Source: Betaproteobacteria bacterium (GTDB lineage: Bacteria > Pseudomonadota > Gammaproteobacteria > Burkholderiales > Casimicrobiaceae). Taken from it: a DNA stretch of 64,000 nucleotides. The DNA lies in NCBI GenBank assembly GCA_013298695.1, contig JAAFIS010000001.1, positions 682,001-746,000 on the forward strand, given 5' to 3'. The position numbers were made by a program, and so were the translations under genes. A model generated the notes under the pieces. It saw only the letters and a list, made by a program, of their open reading frames with translations. It searched no databases and was not told where the DNA came from. Shown piece by piece: positions 61,208 through 64,000 of this stretch. How positions within the stretch are numbered: position 1 is the first letter of the stretch; the number at the start of each line of letters is the position of its first letter.

Positions 61208-63526
61208 ATGATTAACGTAGAAATCGACGGCAAAGCAGTTCAAGTTCCTCCGGGCTCAACGGTGATGGACGCCGCCAATCAAGTGGGCGCGTACGTTCCG
61301 CATTTTTGTTATCACAAGAAACTCTCGATCGCGGCGAACTGCCGTATGTGCCTCGTGCAAGTCGAGAAAGCGCCGAAACCACTGCCTGCCTGCGCAACGC
61401 CTGTTACTGAAGGCATGAAAGTTTTCACTGCAAGTGAATACGCGAAAAAAGCGCAGCAAAGCGTAATGGAGTTTCTGCTGATCAATCATCCGCTAGATTG
61501 CCCGATTTGCGATCAAGGTGGTGAGTGTCAGTTGCAGGATTTGGCGGTCGGTTACGGCAAATCCGAATCGCGCTACAAAGAAGAAAAGCGCGTCGTGTTT
61601 GTCAAGAACATCGGGCCGCTGGTGAGCGCCGAAGAAATGAGCCGCTGCATTCAGTGCACGCGTTGCGTTCGCTTTGGTCAAGAAGTCGCCGGCATCATGG
61701 AGCTCGGCATGGGTGGCCGTGGCGAGCATTCGGAAATTCTTTCTTTCGTTGGAAAGAGCGTTGATAGCGAGCTCTCGGGCAACATGATTGACGTGTGCCC
61801 CGTCGGTGCGTTGACATCGAAGCCATTCCGCTACAGCGCACGCACGTGGGAATTGCAACGCCGAAAGAGCGTAAGCCCGCATGATGGCTTGAACGCAAAC
61901 CTGCAAGTGCAAGTGAAGGGTGATCGCGTGATGCGCGTGTTGCCGCTCGAAAACGAAGCGGTGAACGAATGCTGGATTTCGGATCGCGATCGTTTTAGCT
62001 ACGAAGGTTTGTATGCGAACGATCGTGTGACTTCGCCGATGGTGAAAGTGCATGGCGAATGGCAGCAGGCATCGTGGCAAGATGCGTTGACTGCGGCGGC
62101 AGACGCCATCGCATCAAACGCGAAAACGGATGCGCATGAAGTTGCATTTCTGGTCGGCCCGCACAGCACGCTTGAAGAGTCATACCTCGCTGCGCAAATT
62201 GCGAAAGCAATTGGCTCGGGCTCCATCGATCATCGCCTTCGCGTGACCGATCCGGCGCTAGACAAAGCCGGTGGCATTCCGTGGCTGGGTCGCAAGCTTG
62301 CCGATTTCGCGAACGTTGATCGCTTCTTGGTGATCGGTTCGAATCTTCGTCAAGAGCAACCACTCGTCGCAAACCGCATTCGTCAACGCATCAAAAAGGG
62401 CGCAACGCTCTCGTTGGTGAACGTCACCGATGATGATTTGCTTTGCCCCGTTGCCGCGAAAGCCATCGTTAAACCCTCGCAACTGCGCGAAGCGCTTGCA
62501 GGAATCACGCTTTCGCTCGCGAAGCGTTTGGATAAACCAGCTCCAAACGTCACCGCCCCATCTTCTAGGGCGGTAGATGAGATTAGCGCTAATCTCGCTA
62601 CTGGCAAAAATATCGCTATCCTCATCGGGGAGATAGCGCAATCAAGCGCAGAGGCGTCGCAAATTGAAACACTCGCTGCGTCGATTGCGTCGATGCTCGG
62701 CGGAACGGTCGGCCGCCTTTCCGTTTCAGGCTCGGCAACGGCTGCGCACATCGCGGGCGCAGTGCCTGCAGGCAAAGGCAAGAGTGCGTTCGCGTCTTTA
62801 ACTCGCGGCGTGAAAGCGTTCGTACTAATCGGTTGCGAACCGGAGCGCGATAGCGCGGCGGGCGCGCAAGCCATCGCGTCGCTAAAGGCTGCTGACAAAG
62901 TTGTCGCGCTCACGTCATTCGCGTCGAACGCGATGAGAGATTACGCGGATGTGATTTTGCCGATAGCGCCGTTTACCGAAACATCGGGCACCTACGTTTC
63001 ACAAGATGGCACCGTGCAATCTTTCACCGGTGTCGTGCGTCCGCTCGGCGAAACGCGTCCGGGTTGGAAAGTGCTTCGCGTGCTCGGCGATTTACTTCAC
63101 GCGAATGTTGGCTCGTTCAATTCGAGTGAAGATGTGAAGAGCGCTGCGCTCGCGAATTTCAGCGACGCCTCGTTGGGCGCAAAGCCTGCCGCGATTGCTG
63201 CCAACGGCGCAGAATCAGTCTCAACGCTTGAACGCGTCGCTGACGTTCCGATCTATCACGCCGATCCGCTAGTGCGTCGCGGCAAGTCATTGCAACTATC
63301 CGCGTACGGCAAACAAGCGCGAGTTCGCATGAACGCAGAGACGGCGAAGCAACTCGGTCTCACGCATGGCGCACAAGTGAACGTCACTCAGGGCGCAACC
63401 TCCGTGACTTCAACCTTGTCGGTCGACGAATCTGTTGTAACCGGTGTGGTGCGCGTGCCCTTTGCCACTGAGGTGTCCGCGCAGCTCGGCGCTGTGAATC
63501 AACCGATCACGGTGAGCGCCGTATGA
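61208..63526 (+). CDS. nuoG: NADH dehydrogenase I subunit G
   Basis: A 772-residue 75-kDa subunit with several iron-sulphur clusters. A 2Fe-2S ferredoxin-like start ([20 protein letters not shown] and a later Cys) is followed by [34 protein letters not shown] and [14 protein letters not shown]. The C-terminal molybdopterin-type domain ([19 protein letters not shown]) has no catalytic role here. Overlaps nuoH by four bases. Confidence 0.98.
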   Translation: MINVEIDGKAVQVPPGSTVMDAANQVGAYVPHFCYHKKLSIAANCRMCLVQVEKAPKPLPACATPVTEGMKVFTASEYAKKAQQSVMEFLLINHPLDCPICDQGGECQLQDLAVGYGKSESRYKEEKRVVFVKNIGPLVSAEEMSRCIQCTRCVRFGQEVAGIMELGMGGRGEHSEILSFVGKSVDSELSGNMIDVCPVGALTSKPFRYSARTWELQRRKSVSPHDGLNANLQVQVKGDRVMRVLPLENEAVNECWISDRDRFSYEGLYANDRVTSPMVKVHGEWQQASWQDALTAAADAIASNAKTDAHEVAFLVGPHSTLEESYLAAQIAKAIGSGSIDHRLRVTDPALDKAGGIPWLGRKLADFANVDRFLVIGSNLRQEQPLVANRIRQRIKKGATLSLVNVTDDDLLCPVAAKAIVKPSQLREALAGITLSLAKRLDKPAPNVTAPSSRAVDEISANLATGKNIAILIGEIAQSSAEASQIETLAASIASMLGGTVGRLSVSGSATAAHIAGAVPAGKGKSAFASLTRGVKAFVLIGCEPERDSAAGAQAIASLKAADKVVALTSFASNAMRDYADVILPIAPFTETSGTYVSQDGTVQSFTGVVRPLGETRPGWKVLRVLGDLLHANVGSFNSSEDVKSAALANFSDASLGAKPAAIAANGAESVSTLERVADVPIYHADPLVRRGKSLQLSAYGKQARVRMNAETAKQLGLTHGAQVNVTQGATSVTSTLSVDESVVTGVVRVPFATEVSAQLGAVNQPITVSAV

Positions 63527-64000
63527 ATCCCGTCGAGCAATTGATGATGTGGGGTTTGGGTACGAATTATCCATCGCTCGCTTATGCGATTTGGACGCTG
63601 ATCAAGATTCTCGTAATCGTGGTGCCGATCACCTTGTGCGTTGCGTTCCTCACGCTTTGGGAACGCAAAGTCATCGGCTGGATGCAAGTGCGTATCGGCC
63701 CGAACCGCGTTGGCTATGGCTGGTTGCAGCCATTCGCGGACGTATTCAAACTGTTGTTCAAAGAAATCATCGTGCCCACCGGCGCGAACAAAGCGCTTTT
63801 CTACATTGCACCATTGCTCGCGATTGGCCCGGCGCTTGCGGCTTGGGCGGTGGTGCCGTTTGCCGATAACAAAATGCTCTCCGACATTAACGCCGGATTG
63901 CTCTACATTTTGGCGCTCACTTCTGTCGGTGTATACGGCGTAATCCTCGCGGGCTGGGCGTCGAATTCGAAGTACGCGTTCATCGGTTGCCTCCGCTCTG
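63523..64000 (+). CDS. nuoH: NADH dehydrogenase I subunit H, partial
   Basis: The 5-prime part of the quinone-site membrane subunit. It starts with an ATG overlapping the nuoG stop and reads into helices with [20 protein letters not shown], the signature of the family, and [17 protein letters not shown]. The gene continues beyond the window (about 160 codons seen of about 340-350). Confidence 0.97.
   Translation, partial: MNPVEQLMMWGLGTNYPSLAYAIWTLIKILVIVVPITLCVAFLTLWERKVIGWMQVRIGPNRVGYGWLQPFADVFKLLFKEIIVPTGANKALFYIAPLLAIGPALAAWAVVPFADNKMLSDINAGLLYILALTSVGVYGVILAGWASNSKYAFIGCLRS

Overview
The window looks like chromosomal DNA of a betaproteobacterium, probably Burkholderiales-like. The order tpiA - secG - tRNA-Leu(GAG) - nuoABCDEFGH, the minor-pilin operon fimT-pilVWX-pilY1-pilE, a livKHMGF branched-chain amino-acid transporter, and a VPTL-type C-terminal sorting tail all fit that group. 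No species is claimed.

Layout. 1-6.7 kb is a worn accessory stretch. It has a SnoaL-like protein, a beta-helix surface protein, a tautomerase, a cytochrome c/P460 fusion, and several gene remnants (two glutathione S-transferase pieces, a LysR piece, a delta-60 repeat protein). 6.8-13.6 kb is a complete minor-pilin/PilY1 operon. 13.6-24 kb is mobile and secreted-protein territory: a compact four-gene minus-strand cassette (15.0-17.6 kb) with a tyrosine recombinase, two related dockerin-like C-termini on either side of it, a P4-type integrase, and a decayed endonuclease/exonuclease/phosphatase gene. 24.5-30 kb holds a YtrA-type regulator with an ABC transporter whose membrane protein is cut by an in-frame TGA, an EamA exporter and prfC. 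30.1-38 kb has tRNA-Cys, tRNA-Gly, an aromatic/aspartate aminotransferase, a BLUF photoreceptor and livKHMGF. 38.3-49 kb is a fatty-acid degradation block (fadB-like, thiolase, acyl-CoA dehydrogenase, two SDRs, a VOC protein). It is heavily peppered with dispersed repeats, three of which lie in frame inside the acyl-CoA dehydrogenase. 49-55 kb has NudB, a barnase/barstar-type pair, a CoA-binding protein, a four-domain beta/gamma-crystallin protein and a regulator/serine-hydrolase pair. 55.1-64 kb is tpiA, secG, tRNA-Leu and the respiratory complex I operon, which runs off the end in nuoH.

How the genes work together. The livKHMGF and fatty-acid oxidation genes feed acetyl-CoA and NADH to the complex I operon. 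The pilin operon builds the tip complex of a type IV pilus.

The most unusual signals are: (1) a small GIY-YIG nuclease gene bracketed by a perfect 31-bp inverted repeat whose core also occurs elsewhere in the window; (2) in-frame repeat insertions in the neighbouring acyl-CoA dehydrogenase; (3) the four-gene recombinase cassette; and (4) a family of short GCCCAA-type palindromes at gene ends. All calls come from reading the sequence; no database search was made.
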